In this document: positions 18,609 through 27,337 of the stretch, piece after piece | Position numbering within the stretch: the stretch's first letter is position 1 | How the letters are laid out: each line of letters opens with the position of its first letter | NCBI GenBank assembly: GCA_024234975.1 | Contig: JACKNH010000010.1 | Coordinates: 1 to 64,000 of the forward strand | Direction of reading: 5' to 3' | From: Gammaproteobacteria bacterium | Lineage (GTDB): Bacteria > Pseudomonadota > Gammaproteobacteria > Ga0077536 | DNA length: 64,000 nt | Notes under the pieces: generated by a model | Seen by the model: only the letters and a program-made list of their open reading frames with translations | Databases searched by the model: none | Told to the model about the DNA's origin: nothing | Position numbers and translations under genes: made by a program

Positions 18609-19430
18609 ATGACTGCAAGCACTGATACCAACCGCATCGACCAGAGCTTCTCGCGTCTGCGCGCCGCTGGCCGCAAAGCGTTGATTGCCTATATCACCGC
18701 CGGTTACCCGGCGCCCACGCGCACAGTGGACATCATGCACGCACTGGTCGCCGGCGGTGCTGATATCCTGGAACTGGGCATTCCGTTTTCCGACCCGATG
18801 GCCGATGGACCGGTGATCCAGCGGGCCAGTGAAGCCGCGCTGGCCGCCGGCATGCGTACCGGCAAGGTATTTGAGCAGGTCCGTGAGTTCCGCCAGAAGG
18901 ATCAGACAACGGCAATCGTGTTGATGACGTATCTGAACCCGATCGAAGTGATGGGATACGTAAGATTCGCCGAACAAGCCGCAAGCGCAGGGGTGGATGG
19001 CGTGCTGGTGGTCGACCTGCCGCCGGAAGAGGCTGACGCGTTGCGCGGCGAGCTGACCGGTCGGCGGCTGGCCGAGATATTCCTCGCGTCACCCACCACC
19101 GATGCCGCACGGCTCGATCTGATCCGTGAAAACGCCAGCGGCTTCGTTTACTACGTGTCAGTCAAAGGTGTGACCGGCAAAGGGCAGATTGATACCGCCG
19201 ACGTTTCGCGCCAGGTCGAGAAACTGCGTGCCGATTCAAAATTGCCGGTCGGTGTCGGCTTTGCCGTGCGTGACGCCGCGACGGCAGCGCAACTGGCTGG
19301 CGTGTGCGACGGCGTGGTGGTAGGCAGCGCGATCGTCGAGCGGGCCGGCGCTGATGTTGCCAGCGATCGCGAATTGTCCGCATTCGTCAAATCGCTGCGC
19401 GATGCGATGGACCAGGCGGTTGGTGCTTGA
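18609..19430 (+). CDS. trpA: Tryptophan synthase alpha subunit
   Basis: Cleaves indole-3-glycerol phosphate to indole, which is channelled to TrpB. 273-residue TIM barrel. Catalytic residues are E55 and D66 in ILELGIPFSDPMADGP, and the phosphate-binding region is VGFAVRDAA with the following GVVVGSAIVE. It starts seven bases after trpB and is followed by accD after 30 bases. Confidence 0.97.
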   Translation: MTASTDTNRIDQSFSRLRAAGRKALIAYITAGYPAPTRTVDIMHALVAGGADILELGIPFSDPMADGPVIQRASEAALAAGMRTGKVFEQVREFRQKDQTTAIVLMTYLNPIEVMGYVRFAEQAASAGVDGVLVVDLPPEEADALRGELTGRRLAEIFLASPTTDAARLDLIRENASGFVYYVSVKGVTGKGQIDTADVSRQVEKLRADSKLPVGVGFAVRDAATAAQLAGVCDGVVVGSAIVERAGADVASDRELSAFVKSLRDAMDQAVGA

Positions 19431-19460
19431 GCGGCCGTTGATCTTGCGACAAAGCGAATA

Positions 19461-20327
19461 ATGAACTGGTTTCAGAAACTCATCCCGAAGCGCATCCGGA
19501 CCGCGGCCACCAAGAGCAAGTCGGTGCCGGAAGGTTTATGGAGCAACTGCCCCTCATGCAAGGCGGTTCTGTATCGGGCCGAACTCGAGCGTAACGATGA
19601 AGTCTGCGTGAAGTGCGGGCACCATCTGCGCATTGGAGCGCGGGCAAGGTTGCGGAGGTTTCTCGATGCGGACAGCGCGGTGGAAATTGCCCCGGGCCTG
19701 CAGGCTGTCGATTTCCTGAAGTTCAAGGACACCAAGCGCTACCGCGATCGTCTGACCCAGGCGCGGCGTGCAACCGGCGAGACCGACGCGCTTGTGGCGA
19801 TGAGCGGCAGCGTGTCGGGCATTCCCGTGGTGGCGACGGCCTTCGAGTTCGCATTCATGGGTGGTTCCATGGGCTCGGTGGTCGGCGAGCGGTTTGCCCG
19901 CGCAGTTGATGTCTGCGTCAAGGAGCAACGCGCGTTGATCAACTTCGCGGCCAGCGGTGGCGCCCGCATGCAGGAATCTCTGACCTCCCTGATGCAGATG
20001 GCCAAGACCAGTGCCGCGATTGCACGCATGCGTGAAGCCGGTTTGCCGTTCATTTCAGTATTGACCGACCCCACGACCGGCGGTGTTTCGGCCAGCCTGG
20101 CGATGCTGGGTGATGTGATCATTGCTGAACCCAATGCCCTGGTCTGTTTCGCCGGGCCGCGGGTCATCGAGCAGGTCACCAACCAGGCATTGCCGGAAGG
20201 TTTTCAGCGCAGTGAGTTCCTGCTCGAACATGGGGCCATCGACATGATCATTGACCGCCGTGAAATGCGCACCCGGATCGCGGCGATTGTCGGCATTCTC
20301 ATGCGGCGTGCGGCAGCTGAAGCCTGA
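19461..20327 (+). CDS. accD: Acetyl-CoA carboxylase carboxyltransferase subunit beta
   Basis: With AccA forms the carboxyltransferase that transfers the carboxyl from biotin-BCCP to acetyl-CoA, first step of fatty acid synthesis. 288 residues. The N-terminal zinc ribbon has cysteines C30, C33, C49 and C52 (CPSC .. CVKC). The crotonase-like core carries the oxyanion-hole segments FAASGGARMQE and TDPTTGGVSASLA. The trpA-accD-folC order is conserved across gammaproteobacteria. Confidence 0.97.
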   Translation: MNWFQKLIPKRIRTAATKSKSVPEGLWSNCPSCKAVLYRAELERNDEVCVKCGHHLRIGARARLRRFLDADSAVEIAPGLQAVDFLKFKDTKRYRDRLTQARRATGETDALVAMSGSVSGIPVVATAFEFAFMGGSMGSVVGERFARAVDVCVKEQRALINFAASGGARMQESLTSLMQMAKTSAAIARMREAGLPFISVLTDPTTGGVSASLAMLGDVIIAEPNALVCFAGPRVIEQVTNQALPEGFQRSEFLLEHGAIDMIIDRREMRTRIAAIVGILMRRAAAEA

Positions 20328-20360
20328 GCCCGCCGAGCCGACTGTGACCGGGCAGGCGCC

Positions 20361-21662
20361 GTGACCACTTCGCCAAGATTCACCACGCTTGATGACTGGC
20401 TGGCCTGGCAGCAGCCCTTGCAGATCAAGCCGGGACTCGACCGCGTACACGAAGTCGCGCGGCGTCTGGATCTGCTGAACCCTGCCTGTCCGGTTGTCAT
20501 CGTCGGCGGCACCAACGGCAAAGGTTCGACAGTTGCCATGCTGGAAGCGGTGTTGCGGGCGGCCGGACTTGCCGTCGGCTGTTATACCTCGCCGCACATC
20601 ACCCATTATTGCGAGCGCATCCGTATCGATGGCGAGCCCGTCAGTGAAACCGCCGTGTGCGATTCCTTCGCACGCATAGACCAGGCGCGCGACGATCTCA
20701 CCCTGACCTATTTCGAGTTCGGGACGCTGGCCGCGCTCGATCTTTTCACACGGGCCGATGTCGATATCCAGGTACTGGAAGTGGGCCTTGGCGGTCGCCT
20801 GGACGCCGTGAACATCATCGATGCCGACGTTTCGCTGGTGACGACGATTGGTTTGGACCACATCGACTGGCTGGGGGATACGCGGGACAAGATTGCGCGC
20901 GAGAAAGCCGGCATCTATCGGCGTGGCCGGCCTGCGATTTGTGCTGACCGCGACATTCCACCGGCGCTACTGGCAACGGTGGAGGAAATCGGCGCAATTC
21001 CACGACGCCTCGGCGTCGAGTTCAATTTCGAAGCCGGTGCGGGTCGATGGGAGTTCTGGTCGGATCGTGTGCGAATCGAAAGCATCCCGATGCCGGCGCT
21101 TCCCGGGACATTTCAATTGCGTAATGCGTCGGCGGTCATTGAAGCTGTGACGTGGCTGCGCGACCGCTGCCCGATACCTGACAGCGCCATTTGCGCGGGA
21201 ATCGCTGCTGCGCGCCTCAACGGCCGCTTTGAGCGGCATGCACTCGGCGCCGAGTGGGTGCTGGATGTGGCGCACAATCCGCAGGCCGCCGAAGCGCTGG
21301 CTGATGCGCTGGCAGGTGCACCGGTCACGGGCCGAACGTTTATAATCCTCGGCATGATGGACGACAAGGATTGCAGCAGCGTGATGCAATGCCTGGATGG
21401 TGCCGCCACCAGCTGGCATCTCGCGACGTTGCCGCCGCCGCGTGGCACCACCGCCGCGCGCTTGAAGGCTGCGCGTCCCGCAGCACGTGGCGCCCGCAGC
21501 GTATTCACCTACGATGATGTCGCCGCTGCTTGTCGTGCAGTCCATGCGCAGGCAGTGCCGGGCGATCGCGTGGTCATTACCGGCTCATTCGTGACGGTCG
21601 ACGCTGCAACCCGCTGGTTGCAGGAACATATTGAAGTGGCGGGCGATGGACGCGCCGCTTAA
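20361..21662 (+). CDS. folC: Bifunctional dihydrofolate synthase / folylpolyglutamate synthase
   Basis: Adds glutamate to dihydropteroate and further glutamates to folates, using ATP. 433 residues, GTG start. The P-loop is GGTNGKGST (residues 49-57), followed by the omega-loop region YTSPHITHYCERIRIDG and the central VGLGGRLDAVN motif; the C-terminal Rossmann-like domain contains VLDVAHNPQAAEALA. Its last 17 bases overlap the start of dedD. Note that folP, the preceding enzyme of the pathway, is absent from its usual place after ftsH in this window. Confidence 0.95.
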   Translation: MTTSPRFTTLDDWLAWQQPLQIKPGLDRVHEVARRLDLLNPACPVVIVGGTNGKGSTVAMLEAVLRAAGLAVGCYTSPHITHYCERIRIDGEPVSETAVCDSFARIDQARDDLTLTYFEFGTLAALDLFTRADVDIQVLEVGLGGRLDAVNIIDADVSLVTTIGLDHIDWLGDTRDKIAREKAGIYRRGRPAICADRDIPPALLATVEEIGAIPRRLGVEFNFEAGAGRWEFWSDRVRIESIPMPALPGTFQLRNASAVIEAVTWLRDRCPIPDSAICAGIAAARLNGRFERHALGAEWVLDVAHNPQAAEALADALAGAPVTGRTFIILGMMDDKDCSSVMQCLDGAATSWHLATLPPPRGTTAARLKAARPAARGARSVFTYDDVAAACRAVHAQAVPGDRVVITGSFVTVDAATRWLQEHIEVAGDGRAA

Positions 21663-22266
21663 GCAGCGCATCGTCGGCGCCGTGGTGCTGGTCGCGCTGG
21701 CCATCATTTTTGTACCAATGTTGTTCGAGGAGAATGGGCCGGAGCTGATCGACCAGACCGGGATCATGGCCGCGCCTGACGAGGAGTTCCGCTCGCGGGT
21801 CGTCGCACTGGAACCCGATACGGTGGAGCATGCGCGCATGGCGGCCACCGAGCCAGCGCCGGAACTCCCGGTGAGTGAGGATCCCGCGGACGCCAACCCG
21901 CTTGAAGCACCCCTGATTGAAGCCGCTGGTGAGGTTGCTGAACCCGCGCCGACGGCGCAGACACCGGTTGCCGCTGCCCCGCCAGCCGCAGTCACAGCAG
22001 CGCCTGCGGCGCCTCCTGCACGTTCCGGCGCCAATGCCTGGGTGGTTCAGCTTGGGGTCTTCGCCAGCCGCGAAAACGCACAGGCCTTGCGTGAGCGGGC
22101 GCAGAAGGCGGGATTCAACGCCTTTGTCGAGCCGGTGACCAATCCGCAGCGTACTGTCTACCGGGTGCGCATAGGTCCGGAGGTGCTCCGTTCGAACGCA
22201 CAGACCATTGCTCAGCGCGTCAAACAGACCATGGGTGTGGATGCGCTGGTGCGTGCCTATCCCTGA
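21646..22266 (+). CDS. dedD: SPOR-domain cell-division protein, DedD type
   Basis: Inner-membrane protein that binds denuded septal peptidoglycan during constriction. 206 residues from ATG 21646; the product then starts MDAPLKQRIVGAVVLVALAI, a standard DedD N-terminus with a TM helix at about 9-26. A Pro/Ala-rich periplasmic linker leads to the SPOR domain at 131-206 (WVVQLGVFASRENAQALRER). It overlaps the end of folC by 17 bases and is followed by cvpA after three bases. Naming as dedD is by architecture and synteny. Confidence 0.92.
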   Translation: MDAPLKQRIVGAVVLVALAIIFVPMLFEENGPELIDQTGIMAAPDEEFRSRVVALEPDTVEHARMAATEPAPELPVSEDPADANPLEAPLIEAAGEVAEPAPTAQTPVAAAPPAAVTAAPAAPPARSGANAWVVQLGVFASRENAQALRERAQKAGFNAFVEPVTNPQRTVYRVRIGPEVLRSNAQTIAQRVKQTMGVDALVRAYP

Positions 22267-22269
22267 CGG

Positions 22270-22764
22270 ATGCCGGAAATGAACTGGGCCGATATCGCGA
22301 TCCTGATTATTCTGGGTATTTCGGCCCTGATCAGCGTCATGCGGGGATTTGTCCGCGAAGTGATGTCAATCGTCGCCTGGGTCGTCGCTTTCTGGGCGGC
22401 ATATATGTTTACCCCTGTACTCGCGGCATTGCTGGACCCGATGATCAGCGTGCCCTCCGTCCGTCATATCGCGGCATTTCTCGCGATTCTGATCGTCACC
22501 CTGATTCTCGCTGCTCTCGTTAACTATCTGATTGGCCGACTTATCGAGAAGACGGGCCTGTCGGGAACCGACCGCGCGCTGGGCGTTATATTCGGCGTCG
22601 TGCGCGGCGTCGCCATTGTCGCCATCCTGGTCATTCTGGCGCGTGGTACACCGGTCAAGCAGGATCCATGGTGGCAGCAATCCGTGCTGATGCCACGATT
22701 CGACCAGCTGGCGGGGTTCATCGTCAGTTATTTTCCGGAATCTTTCGGCCGCTATTTCGAGTAG
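22270..22764 (+). CDS. cvpA: CvpA family membrane protein
   Basis: Small inner-membrane protein of the family required for colicin V export in E. coli and linked to envelope tolerance of bile and detergents; its biochemical role is not settled. 164 residues with four hydrophobic segments and the family signature MRGFVREVMSIVAWVVAFW. Two in-frame starts are possible, ATG 22270 and ATG 22279 (MNWADIAIL), with weak ribosome sites for both. The dedD-cvpA-purF order is conserved. Confidence 0.94.
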   Translation: MPEMNWADIAILIILGISALISVMRGFVREVMSIVAWVVAFWAAYMFTPVLAALLDPMISVPSVRHIAAFLAILIVTLILAALVNYLIGRLIEKTGLSGTDRALGVIFGVVRGVAIVAILVILARGTPVKQDPWWQQSVLMPRFDQLAGFIVSYFPESFGRYFE

Positions 22765-22824
22765 CGCGAATGTAGACGATAATGCGCGACTCACCGAGAC
22801 GGGCGCGCGCGGCAGGGGCAAGAC

Positions 22825-24348
22825 ATGTGTGGAATCATCGGAATCGTCGGCCATTCACCGGTCAACCAGCTGCTGTATGACGGGCTGACGGTACTGCAGC
22901 ACCGCGGGCAGGACGCCGCGGGCATCGCGACCTACGAAGACGGTCACTTCTATCTGCGCAAGGCCATCGGCATGGTGCGCGATGTGTTTCACACCCGCCA
23001 CATGTTGCATCTTCGAGGCCGCATGGGCATCGGCCACGTGCGCTATCCGACCGCCGGACTTTCCTCGCCGGCCGAAGCGCAACCGTTCTACGTCAATTCA
23101 CCCTACGGCATCATGCTGGCGCACAACGGCAACCTTACCAACTCGCGCCGGCTGAAGCGTGAGCTGTTCGAAGACGACCTGCGTCATATCAATACGGAAT
23201 CCGATTCAGAAATTCTGCTCAACGTATTTGCACACGAGTTGCATCGATGCGGCAAGTTCCGCATAGACGCCAGCGATATCTTCGACGCCGCCGAGCGTCT
23301 GCACCGCCGCTGTACCGGCGGCTATGCCGTGGTCGCCGTGATCACCGGCGTCGGCATCGTGGCGTTTCGTGATCCTTACGGCATCCGCCCGTTGATATTT
23401 GGCAAACGCGAGAGCGCGGAAGGCACCGAGCATGTGGTGGCCTCGGAAAGTGCGGCGATAGACGTGCTCGGCTTTGAAGTGGTGCGCGATGTGGAGCCGG
23501 GTGAAGTCATTTTCATTCGCAAGGATGGAGAATTCTTTTCCCGCCGTTGCGCATCCAACCCCGTGCACTCGCCGTGCATCTTTGAAATCGTGTATCTCGC
23601 GCGGCCGGATTCGATCATTGACGGCATTTCCGTGCATAACGCCCGCGTCCACATGGGCGAGAACCTCGCGTATAAAATCCAGCGTGAATGGCCGGATCAC
23701 GATATCGACGTGGTGATTCCCATCCCCGATACCTCGCGAACCAGTGCGCTGGAACTCGCCAATGTACTCGGCGTGAATTATCGCGAGGGCTTTATCAAGA
23801 ACCGCTACATACCACGCACCTTCATCATGCCGGGGCAGGCAATGCGGCGGAAGTCCGTGCGCCAGAAGCTCAACACCATCAAGCGCGAATTTGAAGGCAA
23901 CAACGTGATGTTGGTGGATGATTCCATCGTCCGCGGCACGACCTCCAGCCAGATCATCCAGCTCGCCCGCGATGCGGGTGCGCGCAAGGTATATTTCGCT
24001 TCTGCCGCACCGCCGGTGCGCCATCCGAATGTCTACGGCATCGACATGCCGTCTGCCGATGAATTGATCGCGCATGATCGAACCAACGAGGAAGTCGCTG
24101 AACTGATTGGCGCTGATCGGCTGATCTTCCAGGATCTGGACGCCTTGCTGGAAGCGGTGCGTCGCGATAACCCGGCAATCGAGCGATTTGACGTCTCGTG
24201 CTTCAATGGCCGCTACGTGACCGGTGATATCGACGATGCCTACCTTGCGGACATCCGCCAGGCGCGTTCGGATGAGGCCAAGGCTGCGCGGTCATCTGAT
24301 CACAACGTCAATCACCTGAACGATTTGTACGTTTCCTCCGAACCCTGA
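22825..24348 (+). CDS. purF: Amidophosphoribosyltransferase
   Basis: Commits PRPP to purine synthesis by adding glutamine-derived ammonia to give phosphoribosylamine. 507 residues of the propeptide-free, E. coli-like type: it starts MCGIIGIVG so Cys2 becomes the N-terminal nucleophile of the glutaminase domain. The PRPP-binding loop is VMLVDDSIVRGTTSSQ. The ribosome site is GGCAGGGGCAAG. In Pseudomonas metZ follows directly; here a psp locus lies in between. Confidence 0.97.
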   Translation: MCGIIGIVGHSPVNQLLYDGLTVLQHRGQDAAGIATYEDGHFYLRKAIGMVRDVFHTRHMLHLRGRMGIGHVRYPTAGLSSPAEAQPFYVNSPYGIMLAHNGNLTNSRRLKRELFEDDLRHINTESDSEILLNVFAHELHRCGKFRIDASDIFDAAERLHRRCTGGYAVVAVITGVGIVAFRDPYGIRPLIFGKRESAEGTEHVVASESAAIDVLGFEVVRDVEPGEVIFIRKDGEFFSRRCASNPVHSPCIFEIVYLARPDSIIDGISVHNARVHMGENLAYKIQREWPDHDIDVVIPIPDTSRTSALELANVLGVNYREGFIKNRYIPRTFIMPGQAMRRKSVRQKLNTIKREFEGNNVMLVDDSIVRGTTSSQIIQLARDAGARKVYFASAAPPVRHPNVYGIDMPSADELIAHDRTNEEVAELIGADRLIFQDLDALLEAVRRDNPAIERFDVSCFNGRYVTGDIDDAYLADIRQARSDEAKAARSSDHNVNHLNDLYVSSEP

Positions 24349-24381
24349 GCGTTGCGATAGAACTTCGCGGGATTCGCTGAC

Positions 24382-24409
24382 GCCAGTGGCGTTGACACTG
24401 GCTTGTTTT
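24382..24409 (+). terminator. Rho-independent terminator of purF
   Basis: GCCAGTG (24382-24388), seven-base loop, CACTGGC (24396-24402), then TTGTTTT. Located 33 bases after the purF stop. Confidence 0.75.
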
Positions 24410-24449
24410 GACTGCTGCGGGAAGCTGCATCGTGGCAGGGTCAGAAAAG

Positions 24450-24525
24450 GCGGCGTGACAGCAATGGGGATCGAATATCGACCTGGTCCGGCGCAGTTCC
24501 CGGTCGAAATTCCCTGTCACGCCGC
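24450..24525. repeat. 76-base imperfect palindrome between purF and pspC
   Basis: GCGGCGTGACAG (24450-24461) pairs perfectly with CTGTCACGCCGC (24514-24525), and the interior holds a second helix TCGACC (24478-24483) / GGTCGA (24502-24507). There is no U run. It lies between convergent genes, so it may terminate the pspABC transcript (minus strand) or be a dispersed palindromic repeat. No second copy was noticed in the window. Confidence 0.6.
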
Positions 24526-24568
24526 ACAACCTGGATCGCTGCTATCCGTAGTCAGGCTGAATCGGCGG

Positions 24569-25108
24569 TTAATCTTCCAGCCCACGCAACTCACGCCGTA
24601 AGTGAAATTCGCGCGATGACACGCACTCTTCGATATCGCGCAGCCGCGATTCCAGTTTCGCGAACCGCTCCCGAACTTCTGTACGATCCATGGCAGGGCG
24701 TCGCCTGTGCAGGCCGGCGAATGGACCGTGCGGGCCGAACGGTCCATGCTCGCCAAACGGGCCATACTTGCCGAAAGGGCCGTATTCATTGCGTCGTGAG
24801 CGTCGTTCCGACCGGGCCGCACGCCGTTCGGCCTTCCGTTCCGCGCGATCACCACGACGCGAGCCGGTTTCACTGCCGGGAACGACCTCCATCAGGTACC
24901 AGAGCGCCAGGTATCCGACGATGACCGGGAAGATGCCGCACATGGCAGCGATGAACAGCGCAAAGCGGACGCCGAATACCCCGTCCCGGCTCCAGCCGTG
25001 TGCTTCGCCAATACCGGCCACCACGCCACCGACCCAACCCTTGCGCGGATCGCGTTGGACGCGATTGAACCAGGCGACGTTGTCGTAAACCCAGTCTCTA
25101 ATGCTCAC
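24569..25108 (-). CDS. pspC: Phage shock protein C-like membrane protein with GPFG repeats
   Basis: PspC-domain inner-membrane protein of the Psp envelope-stress response; with PspB it relieves PspA inhibition of PspF when the membrane is damaged. 179 residues from GTG 25108, which has a good GGAGGG site seven bases ahead; homology begins exactly there. The PspC domain covers residues 18-77 (KGWVGGVVAGIGEAHGWS and one long TM region GVRFALFIAAMCGIFPVIV). It is followed by a very basic stretch (about 83-107), a run of four GPF(G) repeats (YGPFGKYGPFGEHGPFG, about 109-131) and a C-terminal charged helix (about 140-179). The start overlaps pspB by 11 bases. Confidence 0.9.
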   Translation of the reverse strand: MSIRDWVYDNVAWFNRVQRDPRKGWVGGVVAGIGEAHGWSRDGVFGVRFALFIAAMCGIFPVIVGYLALWYLMEVVPGSETGSRRGDRAERKAERRAARSERRSRRNEYGPFGKYGPFGEHGPFGPHGPFAGLHRRRPAMDRTEVRERFAKLESRLRDIEECVSSREFHLRRELRGLED

Positions 25109-25346
25109 GGTTGGCCCTCCAATCGGGTTGTTCGGCATCGAGCAACTGTTCCAACGCTTCGATCCGCCGCTCCATGCGTTGCGCGATATCCGCGAGATCG
25201 TCGTAGTCACGATCGTCGGTCTTGTTCCGCTCGAGGTCCAACTCGCGCTTGCGCTCCGCGTGCCTGTGCCCCATGTAGATGATCGCCAGCACGAACACGA
25301 AAGGTGTGACAGTCGCAACCAGACCTATCAGTCCGCCCATATTCAC
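25098..25346 (-). CDS. pspB: Phage shock protein B-like membrane protein
   Basis: Small partner of PspC in sensing inner-membrane stress. 82 residues: an N-terminal TM helix at about 6-26, then a charged coiled coil (RKRELDLERNKTDDRDYDDL, ADIAQRMERRIEALEQLL), the normal PspB layout. GTG 25346 is preferred because GAGGGGG lies about seven bases upstream; ATG 25340 is possible. Sits between pspA and pspC. Short and conserved mainly by pattern, so the name leans on context. Confidence 0.85.
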   Translation of the reverse strand: MNMGGLIGLVATVTPFVFVLAIIYMGHRHAERKRELDLERNKTDDRDYDDLADIAQRMERRIEALEQLLDAEQPDWRANREH

Positions 25347-25395
25347 GGTGTTCCCCCTCTCATGTCAGCGTCCACGGATGGCCATATGGATAACA

Positions 25396-26070
25396 TTATT
25401 CGGCCGACGAGCCGTTGTTTCGAATGCGTTCGCGCAGCCGCTTGAGTTCGGCTTCCACCCGGTCATCGAGTTCCAGCGCGGCAAACTCATCGTCAAGCGT
25501 CGGCGGACCGCCGAGATCATGTGCTTCCACCTCGGCTTCCATCTGGTCGATACGGTTCTGATACTGCTCGAACTTCACCGTCGCATCGAAAAACCCGGTG
25601 TCCGCTGTTGTTGCTTGACCTTCAAGCGCGAGCTTACCGCTTCACGGCTAATGAGAATGGATTTCTGCGCGTCGACGCCATGTCGTTGAGTTGTAGCCTG
25701 CAATTTGCTGTACCGTCGCCTTCCAATTTGGCAATCCGCCATCGATGTTCGGAGTTCGCGGCGCATGGCGTCCATCCGTCTGACTGCTCGTCTGCAGCCG
25801 ACAATGCGGCTTCCGCGCGAGATCGTCCTGTTCTGGTAACTGCCAGCTCGGCCTTGCGGCTCCAGTCTTCGGCGTCCAGTTCGGCGCTCGATGGCACGCG
25901 CAACTTCCTTTGCGTCAGCGTTGAGGCGGCCTTCGCGGTCGAGCGGACTCGACCATGGTGTCCATTTCTGAATGATGAGTCGCACCATCTTTTTCCGGTC
26001 TTCCGCCCATCCAGCATGGCGTAAATGTTCGAATTGATGACGTCCGACAGGCGCGAAAAATATGCTCCGC
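25396..26070 (-). pseudogene. pspA: Phage shock protein A, frame broken in its 5' two thirds
   Basis: PspA is the ESCRT-III-like coiled-coil protein that both inhibits PspF and stabilises damaged membranes. The C-terminal part reads cleanly from about 25,605 down to the stop (KFEQYQNRIDQMEAEVEAHD .. LDDEFAALELDDRVEAELKR). Upstream, family sequence continues but hops between frames: FSRLSDVINSNIYAMLDG, then EDRKKMVRLIIQ, then EMDTMVESAR, then AKEVARAIERR, then DWSRKAELAV. No clean start codon remains. Total span of about 225 codons equals the normal PspA length, which means insertions and deletions nearly cancel. This suggests local consensus errors more than real decay (see findings). The 5' boundary is approximate. 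Confidence 0.85.
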
Positions 26071-26135
26071 GACAGCCCGATGATCCTGTTTTGAAATCCG
26101 GCGACCACGCGGGCCACCGAGGATGCCAGTGCAAT

Positions 26136-26151
26136 AGCGAGAACCGTGCCA
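26136..26151 (-). promoter_or_regulatory. Candidate sigma-54 promoter of the psp operon
   Basis: On the minus strand TGGCACG-GTTC-TCGCT matches the sigma-54 consensus TGGCACG-N4-TTGCW with one mismatch, about 65 bases before the start of pspA. This is where a PspF-activated promoter is expected between divergent pspA and pspF. The region is inside the error-prone stretch, so the mismatch may not be real. Confidence 0.6.
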
Positions 26152-26289
26152 GCCTCGGAGCCACCTCGTAACTGGTTGAAATATTTTGAAAAACCCAACT
26201 CCCCAAAATGGCGCCCAGAACCTTGTGTGCATAGACCAAGTGTTGGGCGAAAACGCAATTAGCGGTATTAATAGCCAACAGAGCGAGAG

Positions 26290-27337
26290 AACCAATCCGA
26301 TCCCATTACGGCCAGTGCTGACGCCTTTCTCGCCGTGCTTGAACAGGTGCACGTGGCGGCGCCGCTTTCAAGCCTGTACCGATAGTGGGCGAACGCGGTA
26401 CCGGCAAGGAATTGATTGCGTCCCGTTTGCATTTCATTTGTCCGCCCGCTGACCCACACCTTCGTCAAGTTCAACCGTGCCGCTTTGAACGAGGAGATGC
26501 TAAACCGAGCTTGCCTCTCGGCTACGTCAGTGTGGGCATATACTGCGCGGTCAAAGCGTGTACTGACGCTTGAGCTGGCTGATGGCGGTACTGATGTTTC
26601 TGGACGAATTGTTGAGCATGAGCCTGCGGTTGCAGGAGAAGTTGCTGCGGGTGGTTTGAATATGGCCAGTTTGGAGCGCATGGGCGGTAGTGAAACGCTG
26701 CTGGCTACTTGACGGAGATTGACGCTTTCGGCGAATGCCGATTCGCTGACGCTGGCGCGCGCTGGGCGTTTCTCGCGAAGACCTGCTCGATCGGCTGGCG
26801 TTTTGACGGGTCACGTTGCCAGCTGCGCGAGCGACGCGATATTATTACCGTGCGATTGGCGCAGAAGTTCGGCGAAAAACATGGCGCGCGAACCGCGCGG
26901 CGACCGTACTTCGCTGGTTCCATAACGCAGCCATAGCAGCAACGCAATCGTACCGTGCCAAAGAATGCACGCGAATTGCGTACGGTGAAACGGCTGTTCA
27001 CCGGCACGATGATCCGGATGCTGGAATCGAATCGAAAGATCGAACCGTCTCGCCTTTATCGACCTCGGACTGCTGGTAGTGCACGACGCCGCCGCGCCGG
27101 AGGTGAGAATGCGCCGCAGGCGAGACCGGGCGCACGGTCGTGGCCGCGGATGTTGCTTCTCAGGTCGGCCGCGCGCGGCAACAGCGGTGGTGATTTCTAA
27201 ATCGCGCGTCGTTTTCGGCAACAGTACGTTGCTGACTTAAAGCCTTTGCGCGCAAAGCCCGTTTCAACCAGCGTCGCGCCGAAATGCTAAATGACCTACC
27301 CCAATTCCTGCGCGGCCTGCTGCGGAAACACCGGTGA
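26290..27337 (+). pseudogene. pspF: psp operon transcriptional activator PspF, multiply frameshifted
   Basis: Sigma-54 enhancer-binding AAA+ protein without a receiver domain. In order, across frames: AFLAVLEQVHVAAPLS, Walker A GERGTGKELIASRLHF (26,387-26,435), FVKFNRAALNEEMLN, the sigma-54 contact (GAFTGA-like) loop (about 26,519-26,550), ELADGG and FLDELLSMSLRLQEKLLRVV, ERMGGSETLL, LAQKFGEK, ARELRTV.. HDDPDA, and the C-terminal helix-turn-helix NQRRAEML .. RGLLRKHR ending in TGA at 27,335-27,337. At least eight single-base indels fall between 26,510 and 26,700 alone. Length (~349 codons) is normal. The start is approximate; no clear start codon survives. Divergent from pspA, as in E. coli. 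Confidence 0.85.

Noticed and set aside
24450..24525. Integron attC site
   Set aside because: The palindrome lacks the conserved GTTRRRY / RYYYAAC core ends and there is no integrase or cassette array nearby.
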